DNA of 25,058 bases, taken from contig CAICTM010001650.1 in the NCBI GenBank assembly GCA_903772945.1, positions 1-25,058 on the forward strand. The letters are read 5' to 3'. The notes under the pieces were generated by a model. That model had not been told where the DNA came from. It did not search any database and saw only the letters and a list, made by a program, of their open reading frames with translations. Numbering within the stretch: position 1 is the stretch's first letter; each line of letters begins with the position of its first letter. Made by a program: the position numbers and the translations under genes. Source of the stretch: Seminavis robusta. Lineage: Eukaryota; Bacillariophyta; Bacillariophyceae; Naviculales; Naviculaceae. Positions 9,448 to 18,463 of this stretch are shown here, piece by piece.

Positions 9448-11331
9448 TTATTTGCTAGTAAAGTACGAATGAAGGGAGCTATCACGCTTTCGCTTGCCTG
9501 CCTTAGCAGCCCTAGCCATATTCAAAGCCCTGGAGAACCTGTCAAGATGCACAGTGGCTGCCTGGTTGATACCCAAGGCGGAGGCACTTTCCGAGAGCTT
9601 ATTGAGTGCTTCTTCGGCGTCTGCAAATGAGGCAAACACATCGGCTGGTTTGGGATCAATGTCCATCGCTTCCGGTTCCTCGTCGTCAAGAACAGCTAGT
9701 TCAGCTTCGGTTGTTGTCGTGTTGAGCTCTTCAAGCTCGTCATCAATGGTTGCGGTAATGACTTCTGGCTCGTCTTCAATTTCGATCCAATTCTCTGCCA
9801 TCTGCAGCACATCGTCCTCAGAGTATTTGTCGTAATCTGCAGCAAAGGTCCCTTGCAGGGCAATGGCATGTCTGGCAACATCGACCTGGGTTTCTTTGGC
9901 TTTGACTTGAAGAGCACTCATGAGATTGCACAAGTCATCAGAATCTTCCTTGCTCATTACCTTATCCTTCAAGGGGATTGAATTGGATCCAATGTTAGCA
10001 TCAATGTTTGTTTCCATTTCGATGGGAAGGATGCTGGCTTTCCTCCAGCAGCGTCTGATGCCATCTTCTTTTGCATAGCGGCCATCTTTGTTCCAAATTC
10101 CATTCAAGATGTTCATCGCATCAACCAAATGGGCTTTGCCTCCAACGGCCAAGCCACGGCACCCTTTCCTCGTTTTGAGTCGTTGCTTTGCACAGGCTTC
10201 GTAGCCTCCCTCAACATCAAACAGCTCAAGCAACATGGAGAGCATAATAAACTTGTAGCCTACTTTAAGGGCTGCAATCATGCCCATGTCTGCAGGTTGG
10301 TATGTGTTAGTCATATTGGGTGGAAGGAACAAGACATGGAGCCATGAAGGTAGAACATCCCAGTTCTCCAGCTTGTGGGCACTGCAGTTGTCCAACAGGA
10401 GGATGCAATGAGCATGGCCCCAACGCTTCACATGGTGAGGAATGAACACATTTTGAATCCACCACAATGTCACCTCCTTCGTAAACCATGCATTGCTTTG
10501 GTTGGTATAGGCCATGGGTGGTTTACCATTCTCACAAAGCCTGAAACACATAGGATTTTTAGGCTTACCAACCAGGGAGAGTGGAACCTTCTTCCCATCT
10601 GCAGACGTGCAAACCATGAGTGTAATTCTCGTTTTGTCTTTCATCTGCTTGGCCCCCGCCATTTCTTTTGCCTTGTCCTTGCGGACGTAAATTCGGTTGG
10701 GGATTTTCTGGTAATACAAACCGGTTTGGTCTGCATTGTAAATGCAACCCTCGGGGACATTGTATTTCTCAATGAGGGGATGGAACTTCTTCTCCCTCCA
10801 CTCCTTCATGATTGCCTGCTTCGTTGCCTCATCCATGTCACCGGCTTCTCCATGGAGAGTTACTCCAATTCGAGAGTGTCTTTTGAGACACTTCCATATC
10901 CAACCATTCGAAGCCACAAACTCTGTCTCCGGTATATTGAGCTGCTTGGCATAACCAAGAGCCTTCGCTCTCAACGTGGTATGCGACAAACCCATACCAT
11001 CCTTTCCATACCGCTCAGCACGCAGATCAATGTAGGCAATTAGTTTCGCCTCCACATCCGGAAATTGGCTTGGAACCACTCGCTTTGAATCCGAAGCAAC
11101 CAGAGTACCGTTGTCGTATTGTTTCAGATAATTGGAGAAGCTCTGGCGCTCCGACTGAGTGCCAGAGAACAACGAGCCGGATGCGGAAGATTCCAAGTAC
11201 GCTTTGGCAGTCATCGTCTTGAACTCTCCACTGCAATACACGGCTCTTAGCCTTATTCGCGACTCGATCCTAGATAGGGTTTGAGTTCGACTCATCGACT
11301 CGATCCTAGATAGGGTTTGAGTTCGACTCAT
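9448..11331 (-). CDS. DDE transposase (pogo/Tigger), N terminus replaced by LTR sequence
   Basis: The 627-codon frame is chimeric. Codons 1-34 are antisense LTR (MSRTQTLSRIES twice, then RIRLRAVYCS), and true transposase begins at codon 35 (11229, GEFKTM). The body resembles pogo/Tigger/CENP-B-like transposases: a helix-turn-helix type DNA-binding region (about 90-165, with WIWKCLKRH), then a DDE domain with D201 (NADQTGLYY), D314 (LLLDNCSAHK) and D348 (QPADMGM). All three acidic residues are present, with 33 residues between the second and third. An acidic tail precedes the basic end KRKRDSSLHSYF. This enzyme class cuts and pastes its element at TA. The natural first 40 residues lie at 15661-15782; rejoining at the CCAC duplication keeps frame and gives 633 residues. 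The DDE core is intact, but the missing N terminus and promoter make activity doubtful. Confidence 0.9.
   Translation of the reverse strand: MSRTQTLSRIESMSRTQTLSRIESRIRLRAVYCSGEFKTMTAKAYLESSASGSLFSGTQSERQSFSNYLKQYDNGTLVASDSKRVVPSQFPDVEAKLIAYIDLRAERYGKDGMGLSHTTLRAKALGYAKQLNIPETEFVASNGWIWKCLKRHSRIGVTLHGEAGDMDEATKQAIMKEWREKKFHPLIEKYNVPEGCIYNADQTGLYYQKIPNRIYVRKDKAKEMAGAKQMKDKTRITLMVCTSADGKKVPLSLVGKPKNPMCFRLCENGKPPMAYTNQSNAWFTKEVTLWWIQNVFIPHHVKRWGHAHCILLLDNCSAHKLENWDVLPSWLHVLFLPPNMTNTYQPADMGMIAALKVGYKFIMLSMLLELFDVEGGYEACAKQRLKTRKGCRGLAVGGKAHLVDAMNILNGIWNKDGRYAKEDGIRRCWRKASILPIEMETNIDANIGSNSIPLKDKVMSKEDSDDLCNLMSALQVKAKETQVDVARHAIALQGTFAADYDKYSEDDVLQMAENWIEIEDEPEVITATIDDELEELNTTTTEAELAVLDDEEPEAMDIDPKPADVFASFADAEEALNKLSESASALGINQAATVHLDRFSRALNMARAAKAGKRKRDSSLHSYFTSK
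11228..11231. repeat. Left target-site duplication CCAC of the LTR retrotransposon
   Basis: CCAC sits directly before the 5' LTR (TGCAATACACG) and recurs at 15661-15664 directly after the 3' LTR. Collapsing the two copies restores the transposase codons ...CGT GGA GAG TTC.... Confidence 0.8.
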
Positions 11332-11688
11332 GACTTAGTCTTTCGTGAATAGTCATTGAGACAGGGTTCTCATGACCGCTAGTCATACTAGGTCGATGAT
11401 TGAAACATCGCGCTAGATATTTAGCTGGCGTGGAGAGATTCCACGCTACTAGATAAAGGCTAGACGAATCTTCCACGCGTTCCGTTTTTGGATCGTGGAT
11501 GAGTAGGATTGTACCGCAACCTACTCTATCACACTCTACAGTCTCCCGCGGGAGTTCAGATCTACGATCCTTTGATTTGGATCTCTCTCGTTGATTAGTT
11601 TTCATAGCTTTCTAATCCTCTCATAACTTTCATTCTCTCAAACTCAAAACACTCGAAAGATCTTTACACTAGCTTTTAGCGTAGTGCT
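11232..11688 (+). repeat. 5' LTR (457 bp)
   Basis: It matches the 3' LTR along its length. Differences are a 36-bp tandem duplication (11261-11296, 11297-11332) present only here and about a dozen small sites, most of them one- or two-base indels. The last 100 or so bases before the end are identical between LTRs except the final base (T here, A in the 3' LTR). Confidence 0.9.
11261..11332. repeat. 36-bp tandem duplication inside the 5' LTR
   Basis: Two copies, 11261-11296 and 11297-11332, identical except at the last base. The 3' LTR has a single copy. Because 36 is a multiple of three, the antisense frame through it stays open and encodes MSRTQTLSRIES twice, in frame with the transposase. 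Confidence 0.9.
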
Positions 11689-11738
11689 TTTGTTAACAAA
11701 CACAATAGCTTTCAGCTACCCTCAACCTATTCCTCACC

Positions 11739-12735
11739 ATGAAAATTGCCAAAGACGCATAACCAGCTTCGAGTCCAAGCTGCGTGACAAACCAATCCTT
11801 CCTCTCATCGACCTCGATGATGAATGCGAAATCGAAGATTCTCGCTCTACCACCTACAAACTTCGCACTATTCCAGCAGATGCTAACAGCGCCAAGTACA
11901 CCTTCAAGGTCCAAATCATCAATGGATCTGAGACTCCACGTCAGACCATCAAGTGGCTTGACGTATGGAGAAGGTCTTCGTCGGGCTCGCCATTGCTACG
12001 CCTGACGACAACACAACCTCCTCAGGGAGATGACCTCTAGCTCTGCCAAGAGCAGCTACGAATCTAGCTGTGTCAGGCCATCGTGAAATACGTTGGAATG
12101 CCTTGCCCCAGATTGCAGTCAACGCGATTCCTCACGCGACTACGTGGCGTGAAGACGAACCACTTTCCAAGCACGTTTCCAGGCTGCCTGGAACGGAGCA
12201 GCTACGCCTGCTTTGGACGACGCTGACATACGTTTGGCATAAATGCTGTATCGAAGCGGTCTGTCCCTACAAGGCTCTTGAAAAGCAGAAACGCTTCTGC
12301 GCCGCAAGATGCGTAAGCTGCTGATATGTCTACTCGGGCTTATGTCAACAACCTCAGTGGATGAACACCGATGAACTTCCTCGTCTACCACCTTTTGGAC
12401 CCAACCAAACGTTGAACCATGACAAGTCATTGACATTGTTTTTCATGGAATTCCACGCTCGTGGATGAAGAAGATGGACGAACACGACTTCGATCCTTTC
12501 TCAGCTCCTATCGGAGAAACCATTGGATCTGCGAACGCATGGAATCCTCCGAAGACTTTGACAAGGGCGGTGATTCCAAGCAAACTCCTACGAAGAAGAA
12601 AACAACAGCAAGAAGTACAAGTCTACTCGAACAACGACCACTCTTCCAAGAACGAAGAGAAATGGTGCGACTACCACGAGTCCAGCACTCACAACATGCT
12701 GACTGCATGACTTAAGAAGCTAAGGCCAAGTCTCA
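11739..12735 (+). pseudogene. Decayed gag of the LTR retrotransposon
   Basis: A likely original start is ATG 11739 (after CCTCACC), but that frame stops after seven codons. Gag-like pieces continue in shifting frames: STTYKLRTIPADANS near 11850-11890, CPYKALEKQKRF near 12265-12300, DIVFHGIPRSWMKKMDEHDF near 12430-12490, then a Cys/His knuckle WCDYHESSTHN near 12662-12695, followed after one frame change by the expected Cys and KKL. These pieces and their order match the capsid and nucleocapsid parts of diatom Gypsy elements as I remember them. At least four frame changes and stops rule out expression of a whole protein. Confidence 0.7.
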
Positions 12736-14009
12736 GTCCTCGTCTGGCAACGATAACAAGCCAACGTACAACAAGAATAAGACTTGGAAACGCAAGTCGA
12801 CGACGCCAAGACCTACACCAAGAAAGAACTCTCTGTCCTCATGAAAAAGGTTTCCAACGCTGCGTCAAGGCTGATCGCAAGAAGAAAGCGAATGCAACCA
12901 TGTTGCCAAGCGAAGTCTGAAACTCCGACAAGAGGACGACTCCTCTGTTGGATCCATCAACATGATGGACAAGAAGAATGGCCGCTGTCGACAAGGCGCT
13001 TGCCGAAATCGACTTCAATCATTCGGAGGAGAGATCTCCGTCTGAGGATTAGCCAGGATTGATTCAACGGAACCATGTTCCGATTTCTATACCTAAGTTG
13101 ATGAAGATATCTCACTAAATAATAAACAAGCATTTGTTTGCAATAGACTGAAGTACTACGGCAAATTGAGATAATTGCCTAGTAACTGCCCAACTAGCAC
13201 TGACGATCTTTCAGCATCGTTAACTTCTTCCATGGCCAATCAACCATACAACGTCCCACACAAAGAACTCAAAACTATCGTCTATGTAATTTAACAGACG
13301 AGCGAAAGGAAACGAAAAACCGTTACACTCTGTTTCTTAACTAATATAAGAAGCATTCGGAACTTTAATTGCTCCAACTCATTGCCAAGAGTTTACTCAT
13401 GAAGAATACAAGGGAGCGTCACAAACATTACGGACTGCTTCTATGAAGAAATTGAGACCCCGCACGAGTGTAAGGGCACACTCGCGATTCCTGAGTTCCA
13501 CGATGATAGAATTGATCAAGTGCGGAATTTACACGTACACAAGAAGCTTGGGGGCGCGAAATGATAATAGGTCAAGAAACATTCTCTGCGATCTAAGAAT
13601 CAAGTTTAGATTCCACTACCATGTCATTGGGGTGGAACCATGCATTTTCCCGGCGAAAGAGAGCAACCACCAATAGAAAGGAGAACTTCCCATTTCGGAT
13701 TTGCAGCTGTCAGCGACAGTGCAAATAGTCTCAAGAAGATGCTTGATACGACATACTAACAAATAGACTTAAGGCAGATATGCCAGAGTCGAAATACCGT
13801 TAAACAAGGAGCAGCAAGAACTGCCTCCTGCCTTTTCAACCAAGTGCTTCGACCCAGATCGAGGATCACTATGGGAGGTTGCGAATGGACGACTACGAAG
13901 TAAGAACTTCGTTCCGACGCAAATCCTATTACACTAGGGCTCACCCTACTCACGGGCCCAAACCAAACCTTAAAGAGGAGGTTTGAACGTCTCTGCGAAA
14001 CAGGGCACT
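12736..14009 (+). pseudogene. Heavily decayed gag-pol segment of the retrotransposon
   Basis: Position implies the protease and the linker before reverse transcriptase, but I see no DTG/DSG active site and no continuous frame. Lys-rich fragments after the knuckle (12720-13000) probably belong to the gag tail. Short open frames here (for example 13443-13676) lack motifs and are not taken as genes. The last 60 bases lead into the reverse transcriptase remnant without an obvious break. Confidence 0.4.
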
Positions 14010-14700
14010 CAAGGAAGGATGAATCGTTCCAAGATGGGCGGCACCAACTTTTATGATTCCCAAGAAAGAGAGGATCTGCACGATTTATCTCGTGATTTTC
14101 GGGAACTGAACAAAAGGTAAGCGGAAGCCTTATCCTATCCAAAAATACAGGACATGCTTTGAAACCAGATGGATTAAGTGCGCTCCAGTCTAGACCTGGA
14201 CACGGGACACTACCCACATCGAGCTGTCCCTCACTCGAAGCAACACTATACCATTGCACTCCCGAAGGGAAAGCACGAGTACCAGAGGTTGCCAATGGGC
14301 CTATGTAATAGTCCCGACATCTTCCAAAAGAAGATGAAAGCACGCATTGCATGGACTAGGAAATGTCCGTGCATACATTGATGATAAACTCTATCCTAAC
14401 GGACGTCGATCTCGCAGATCGCGATGAACGTAGGATGACCTTTTCCCCAAAGACTTCCGAAGTAGGGATTGAAATCAACCCCACAAGGCCTTCCTCGATA
14501 GGAGGAACTGGAGTATTGACAATTGGACTTCTCGAGAAGGAAGCCAACCCTTAAACCAAAAAAGATAATAGATGCGTATCCAGCTATCGCTCTTCCCACC
14601 AACAGGAAAGGAACTTCGGTGATTCATTGGACCAATGAACTACCAAGGGCTGCTCCAAAGACAGCAGATCGGAGTAACCATCTTTTGAAACAGACGTGGG
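14010..14700 (+). pseudogene. Decayed reverse transcriptase (Ty3/Gypsy pol)
   Basis: Successive frames show WAAPTFMIPKKE (about 14037-14072), DFRELNKR (about 14094-14117), KPYPIQKY, HIELS, HEYQRLPMGLCNSPDIFQKKM (14274-14336) and the catalytic GNVRAYIDD with YIDD at 14374-14385. After this come the Gypsy-typical hinge (PPT-KELR, FIG-MNY) near 14595-14645, where the connection to RNase H would start. Fingers, palm and catalytic Asp pair are thus recognisable, but there are several frameshifts and stops. No RNase H catalytic residues or integrase HHCC/DDE signature follow before the 3' LTR. The last part (14700-15237) is unassigned and may be rearranged. Confidence 0.8.
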
Positions 14701-15237
14701 TTACCCAGCTTCCATGGACCGGTCGTCATGCGACAGAGAAACGTGAGTCCCGCGTAGAGAGTCGAGAAGACTCTCCGGTATGAACATGGACTTCGTCGCA
14801 AGTTCACGTCGCGGTAATCGTGACCAGATCACACATCCGTTACAAAGCAAACCGGTAATACATAAGGAACGTCGCCAAACGACTTATCCAGAAAACACCA
14901 AAAGGAGAGCACGCACGTGTCCCTCATCAACACCATGTCAACGGCACTATGATGATTCATCAGTATCAGAACCGTTAATACGTCACCAACGCACAAGGTC
15001 CTTACCACACAGACCGAGATCAATAACAATGGCACTGCACGGCTCCGACATACTAGCCAATAGCGCACAGTCTACCAGACTTGGAACATAAGTATTTACA
15101 CCCATACAAGGCCTGATCCCCTTGTAGGATTGCCATCTGCCGACGCACATGTCTACATCCAATCTCCGGAGAGTGCCCCGCACTTTAATTCATATGTTCT
15201 CCTGGTCCGACTGCTGTCGCACTTCTTGACCCTTGTC
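14701..15237 (+). other. Unassigned 3' internal part of the retrotransposon
   Basis: It lies where RNase H and integrase should be, but at about 540 bp is far too short for both. Short frames on both strands show no HHCC zinc-binding or DDE motif. A deletion or replacement of most of integrase is the simplest reading. Confidence 0.5.
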
Positions 15238-15247
15238 AGGGGGCGAA
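15238..15247 (+). promoter_or_regulatory. Polypurine tract of the LTR retrotransposon
   Basis: AGGGGGCGAA directly precedes the 3' LTR start (TGCAATACACG at 15248). This is the expected place for plus-strand priming and confirms plus orientation of the element. Confidence 0.65.
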
Positions 15248-15660
15248 TGCAATACACGTCTTAGCCTTATTCGCCACTGATCCTTAGATAGGGTTTGAGT
15301 TCGTACTCATGACGAGTCTTTCGTGAATAGTCATTGAGACAGGTTCTCATGAACCTAGTCATACTAGGTCGATGATGAAACATCGCGCTAGATATTTAGC
15401 GCGAGGAGAATTCCACGCTACTAGATAAAGGCTAGACGAATCTTCCACGCGTTCCGTTTTTGGATCGTGGAGTGAGTAGGATTGCTACCGCAACCTACTC
15501 TATCACACTTACAGTCTCCCGCGGGAGTTCAGATCTACGATCCTTGATTTGGATCTCTCTCGTTGATTAGTTTTCATAGCTTTCTAATCCTCTCATAACT
15601 TTCATTCTCTCAAACTCAAAACACTCGAAAGATCTTTACACTAGCTTTTAGCGTAGTGCA
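15248..15660 (+). repeat. 3' LTR (413 bp)
   Basis: Direct repeat of 11232-11688 lacking the 36-bp duplication. It begins TGCAATACACG, ends GTAGTGCA, and is followed by target copy CCAC (15661-15664). Confidence 0.9.
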
Positions 15661-15782
15661 CCACGGAAGCCACGGCAAGCTTTTTCCCAGTCGGCTTTGG
15701 TCTTCTTCGTATTGCGGTTAGAGCCGGCTTTCACTCCTCTCTTTGCCCCTTTCTTCGTTACGGTTGAATCGGCGTCGTTCAT
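15661..15782 (-). pseudogene. Severed N-terminal part of the DDE transposase
   Basis: Starting at ATG 15782-15780, an in-frame TAG lies two codons upstream, which supports this start. The fragment encodes 40 residues, very rich in Lys and Arg (for example TKKGAKRGVK and NTKKTKADW), and ends CGT GG at the retroelement junction. Removing 11232-15664 joins it in frame to GAG TTC AAG at 11226. The basic stretch may be a nuclear-localisation or DNA-contact tail. Confidence 0.8.
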
Positions 15783-16176
15783 GTTGGTCTAGGTCGGATT
15801 GGAGCCTTTGGTATGGTTTGCGTGAAATTGTTTGGCAGCTCACAAGAATTGTTTTTGTCTGGTCAAAACCATCCTTCCAAAAATGCACGTAAGCAACCAG
15901 GGCTTGGGCTGGCACCGACGAGACAGCCTCTGAGAGGTGCGTGCAGAGGTACCGCAGAGGTGCGAGGAATCCCACGTCCATTGGATCTATATCGGCATTT
16001 TACATGCCATCTCGGTCAAATTGAAACGGTTGGAATGGATTGTGCGACGTTGTCGGGCTGCTCGAAAGATTTGTTGCTGCAGTCACGGTCACTCATGACT
16101 GCAGTCACGGTCACTCATGACTGGGGGGGGGATCTCGAGATTTAATAAATATAATAGAGGGAATAAATAAGAGATT
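15783..16176 (-). other. 5' leader and subterminal part of the DNA transposon
   Basis: Region between the transposase start and the terminal repeat. It contains a 22-bp perfect tandem duplication (16079-16100 and 16101-16122, beginning GCAGTCACGGTCACTCATGA), a run of nine G ending at 16131, and AT-rich TTTATTAAAT/AATATAATAG motifs. The open frame at 15718-15981 on the minus strand is out of register with the transposase and is not taken as a gene. Confidence 0.5.
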
Positions 16177-16200
16177 ATAAATAAGAGCGAGGGCTGACTG
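16177..16200 (-). repeat. Terminal inverted repeat, 5' end of the DNA transposon
   Basis: Reverse complement of 9360-9383 with one mismatch (G for T at position 13). It ends GGGCTGACTG and is followed by TA. A second copy of CTCTTATTTAT lies just inside it on the minus strand. Confidence 0.9.
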
Positions 16201-16784
16201 TACCAAACTCGCAAGGCCATTGCTCCCTGGAAAGCAAGCTGCGATCAGCACATCACCAGATCAGAGTAGTTTGGAAGCTGGTGGCAATTGCCTTGCCTGC
16301 ATCTCTTCATGAAGCACTTGGAAACAAGTTTTAAACTCTAGTCATGGCTGGTTGCTGTCTCTTGCAGCAGCAACCGCCCCTTGGCTAAGGTGGCAGCCAG
16401 AATGATGGTTAGTTGTTACTCACTACATGCTCACCGAAAAATCTTGGCTGCTGCGGGCTGATGTGCCAAGCTTGAAAACATGGGTCTAGGTGTGGTCAAT
16501 GGTGGGGAATCATGTTTACGTGTGACAAATGGTCTGGAAGAGGTATTCTAGTTGGAGATGCATCTTTCTTCAGGGGAGCTTGGACTCATCGTGGCTTGCG
16601 AGGAAACTGGTAGGGTCGGGAGCGACATAGGTATCTCGGTAAAGGACAAAGCAACATGCTACCGTACTCTAGAGGTAGAAATCGTCTCGTGTTATTCGTT
16701 TCTGTAAGGTCTATTGTTAGCTCTACAGTTTATTTTTACATTTGGGATAGCGGTGCAAAATGTACAGTGGGCAATGAAAGCAAT
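16201..16784. other. Intergenic, no recognised gene
   Basis: It runs from the transposon edge to the stop of the minus-strand gene at 16785 and should include that gene's 3' UTR. No open frame with motifs and no repeat were found. Confidence 0.5.
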
Positions 16785-17402
16785 CTATGCTGTCATGGCC
16801 TGCAATTGTCTCTGAGAAATTTGTGTTTTTGTCAGAGAAGCAGAGGCAGCAGAAGGAACGACGGGTGCTCCAACAAAAACTGAGGTCCCCTGCTGTTGTT
16901 TTTGACTTGACCTTTTCTGTTTGGGGTAGCAGCAAGCTTCGTCTGCTTTGCCCATTCTTCTGGCAAAAATCTTGGCGTGAATCGAGAACTTGATGGATAG
17001 CATTCGCAGCTGCTCCGTAAGCTCTGCCAATTCGTATCCACGTTCGATTGCCTCCTTTTGTGCCATGATAATGACTTTAATGGCACGAGCCCTGTGAGCT
17101 TTGCGTTCTTCATGGTGTTCCCTCGAGATAAAGCGCTCCATGCCCCTTCCGTTTCCGTTGGATTTGACAAAGTCCTTCAAGGACCTTTGTACGTTCTTGT
17201 CAGTGTCAGTGGTGGTGAAGGTATCACGGAGCAGCACGTCTTCGTTCTCGTATCTCAAGTCGCGAGCTCTTTGTCTGGTTCGATGTCTTGAAGCAGCTTG
17301 CTCTTCGCTAGTAGTCCACAAGACATCTGTCGAGTACGCCTCGTAGATCCACTGGGTGTTTCTTGCATCGTTGAAAGGGACGAAACTCACTGATCTCTTC
17401 AT
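16785..17402 (-). CDS. Uncharacterised RSVSF-type protein (diatom family)
   Basis: 205 residues, single exon. ATG 17402-17400 is chosen because it is the first ATG in the frame and is preceded by AC-rich leader ending CAGCCACC; upstream codons are low-complexity Gln/Pro/Thr with no ATG. The protein begins MKRSVSFVPF, continues with a WTTSEEQ segment (about 28-34), a basic Arg-rich part with DLRYENED, then GRGMERFISREHHEERKAHRARAIKVI and a helix-rich region with QKEAIERGYE, ending in a Ser/Gln-rich tail. The order (RSVSF, Trp-x-x-x-Glu, RG-x-E, Arg-rich helix, AKxFARRMGKAD) resembles a large unnamed protein family that I recall from diatom genomes. No enzymatic motif, signal peptide or membrane segment is seen. 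Function unknown. Confidence 0.75.
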   Translation of the reverse strand: MKRSVSFVPFNDARNTQWIYEAYSTDVLWTTSEEQAASRHRTRQRARDLRYENEDVLLRDTFTTTDTDKNVQRSLKDFVKSNGNGRGMERFISREHHEERKAHRARAIKVIIMAQKEAIERGYELAELTEQLRMLSIKFSIHAKIFARRMGKADEACCYPKQKRSSQKQQQGTSVFVGAPVVPSAASASLTKTQISQRQLQAMTA

Positions 17403-17652
17403 GGTGGCTGTTGGTTGTTGGTTGTTGGTTGGCTGTGCTTGAGTTTGATTTTCCTTTGGCGGAGGGTTCAATTTGTGTGCTTAGTTTTGGTTCCTCTCGC
17501 AAACCAACCTTGCAACACTTGATGCCCAAGATGAAAGAAATCGAATGAGGGGAGAGAATACCTTCCTCACTTCCACTACGATTACGAAAGAATTGAGAGA
17601 ATATGTTTTCATCAACGTGCCCCGACACAAAAAGCCTACCGGTACTAGCTAG

Positions 17653-17684
17653 GCTCTGCTTTTGTGGTTCAATCCAAGCAGAGC
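17653..17684. repeat. Hairpin with perfect 9-bp stem
   Basis: GCTCTGCTT (17653-17661) pairs with AAGCAGAGC (17676-17684) around a 14-nt loop that contains GGTTCAATCC. It lies about 250 bp upstream of the gene at 16785-17402, possibly in its leader or promoter. Confidence 0.5.
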
Positions 17685-18445
17685 ACAACCATCCGATTTG
17701 AAAAATTTCGGGTCACCCAACTTGCAAGGAATAGCAACGAAGCAGCAATGTAGGGTTCCAAAGCAAAGCGTGTGTTGAACTTGGTATTCGTTACTGCGCC
17801 ACGAGTTAGAAAGCGTCCTACTGGTAGCCCTTTCACTGTTAAAAGACAAACTGTTCATGCCTTTGCCAAGTCACACTGCGGGAGGCAGCGAATATGGATA
17901 CCACTCCCCACGAAATCATGCTAGTGGCGCCTTGGCTGTGGGCCGTACCGTAGTAGTAGATACTGGCAATGTACCACAAGGATGTTGGCATTGCATTACC
18001 ACCACCAGAGCCCCCACGATCGATTGAATTATTTGATCGAAAAAAGTGAGGGCAGAAAGGGTCGCATACGTGGTAAAAATGGAATGACTCTATTTGCTGT
18101 CTACTTTAAGTATGTTAAATGCAGCTGTCACTATTGCAGCTCTATTGCACTGTAAATGACTTTTTGGAAAGAACTCTAAGACTTCCAAGACATGTGTCTC
18201 ATAAATCATCGCTTTAAGGCAAGGATATTATTACGAGCAGGCGAACTGGTACAAGGTGAAGTAGTGGTACTGGTACCATACCGGTACGCACAGAACCAAT
18301 GCAGTACTGTACGATACCGCAAGCTCGCAGGGCACAGGGTATCAAAAGTTAATTCAGTCGATGTCTGCCAATCGTCCTTTGAACTTTAGTAAAATCATCT
18401 TGGTTCAATCACATGTTCAATCTATCCTTGCTCGTGCCTGGTATG

Positions 18446-18463
18446 CTACTAGCTAGCTAGTAG
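18446..18463. repeat. 18-bp perfect palindrome
   Basis: CTACTAGCTAGCTAGTAG is self-complementary throughout. A shorter relative, TACTAGCTAGCTA, occurs near 18528. It could be a binding site or a simple-sequence product. Confidence 0.55.

Larger units (their letters stand above)
11232..15660 (+). mobile_element. Ty3/Gypsy-type LTR retrotransposon, decayed, nested in the DNA transposon
   Basis: 4,429 bp with two direct long terminal repeats (11232-11688 and 15248-15660) beginning TGCAATACACG and ending GCGTAGTGC(A/T). It is flanked by CCAC target copies. A polypurine tract (AGGGGGCGAA) abuts the 3' LTR. Gag fragments come first and reverse transcriptase fragments later, both on the plus strand, in the normal order. 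RNase H is barely traceable, and neither integrase nor protease was recognised. The internal part (about 3.56 kb) is short for a complete element. Reverse transcriptase with LPMGLCNSPDIFQ and YIDD places it in Ty3/Gypsy. Many stops and frameshifts make it non-autonomous. Confidence 0.88.
9360..16200 (-). mobile_element. pogo/Tigger-type DNA transposon, interrupted by an LTR retrotransposon
   Basis: The ends are 24-bp inverted repeats starting CAGTCAGCCCTC (9360-9383 and 16177-16200, 23 of 24 matching), flanked by TA on both sides (9358-9359, 16201-16202). This is the TA target duplication of Tc1/mariner-pogo elements. The transposase is on the minus strand, so the element's 5' end is at 16200. 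Subtracting the nested retroelement and one copy of its 4-bp target leaves about 2.4 kb, a usual size for a Tigger element. Subterminal direct repeats CTCTTATTTAT occur twice at the 5' end, and AATATAAT-containing blocks are shared by both ends; these could be transposase binding sites. Both ends and nearly all of the transposase gene are preserved, so the element was probably intact when the retroelement landed. Confidence 0.9.

Noticed and set aside
9494..9835. Ser/Ala-rich plus-strand open frame (113 codons)
   Set aside because: Antisense to the transposase acidic tail; the Ser-rich sequence is the complement of Asp/Glu codons.
13443..13676. 77-codon plus-strand ORF inside the retroelement
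   Set aside because: No retroelement or cellular motif and flanked by decayed gag-pol; length fits chance.
13756..14352. 198-codon minus-strand open frame
   Set aside because: Antisense to the reverse transcriptase remnant, whose plus-strand motifs (LPMGLCNSPDIFQ, YIDD) explain the region.
17653..17684. tRNA-like GGTTCAATCC inside a stem
   Set aside because: The stem is 9 bp around a 14-nt loop; there is no anticodon arm, D arm or 72-nt cloverleaf.
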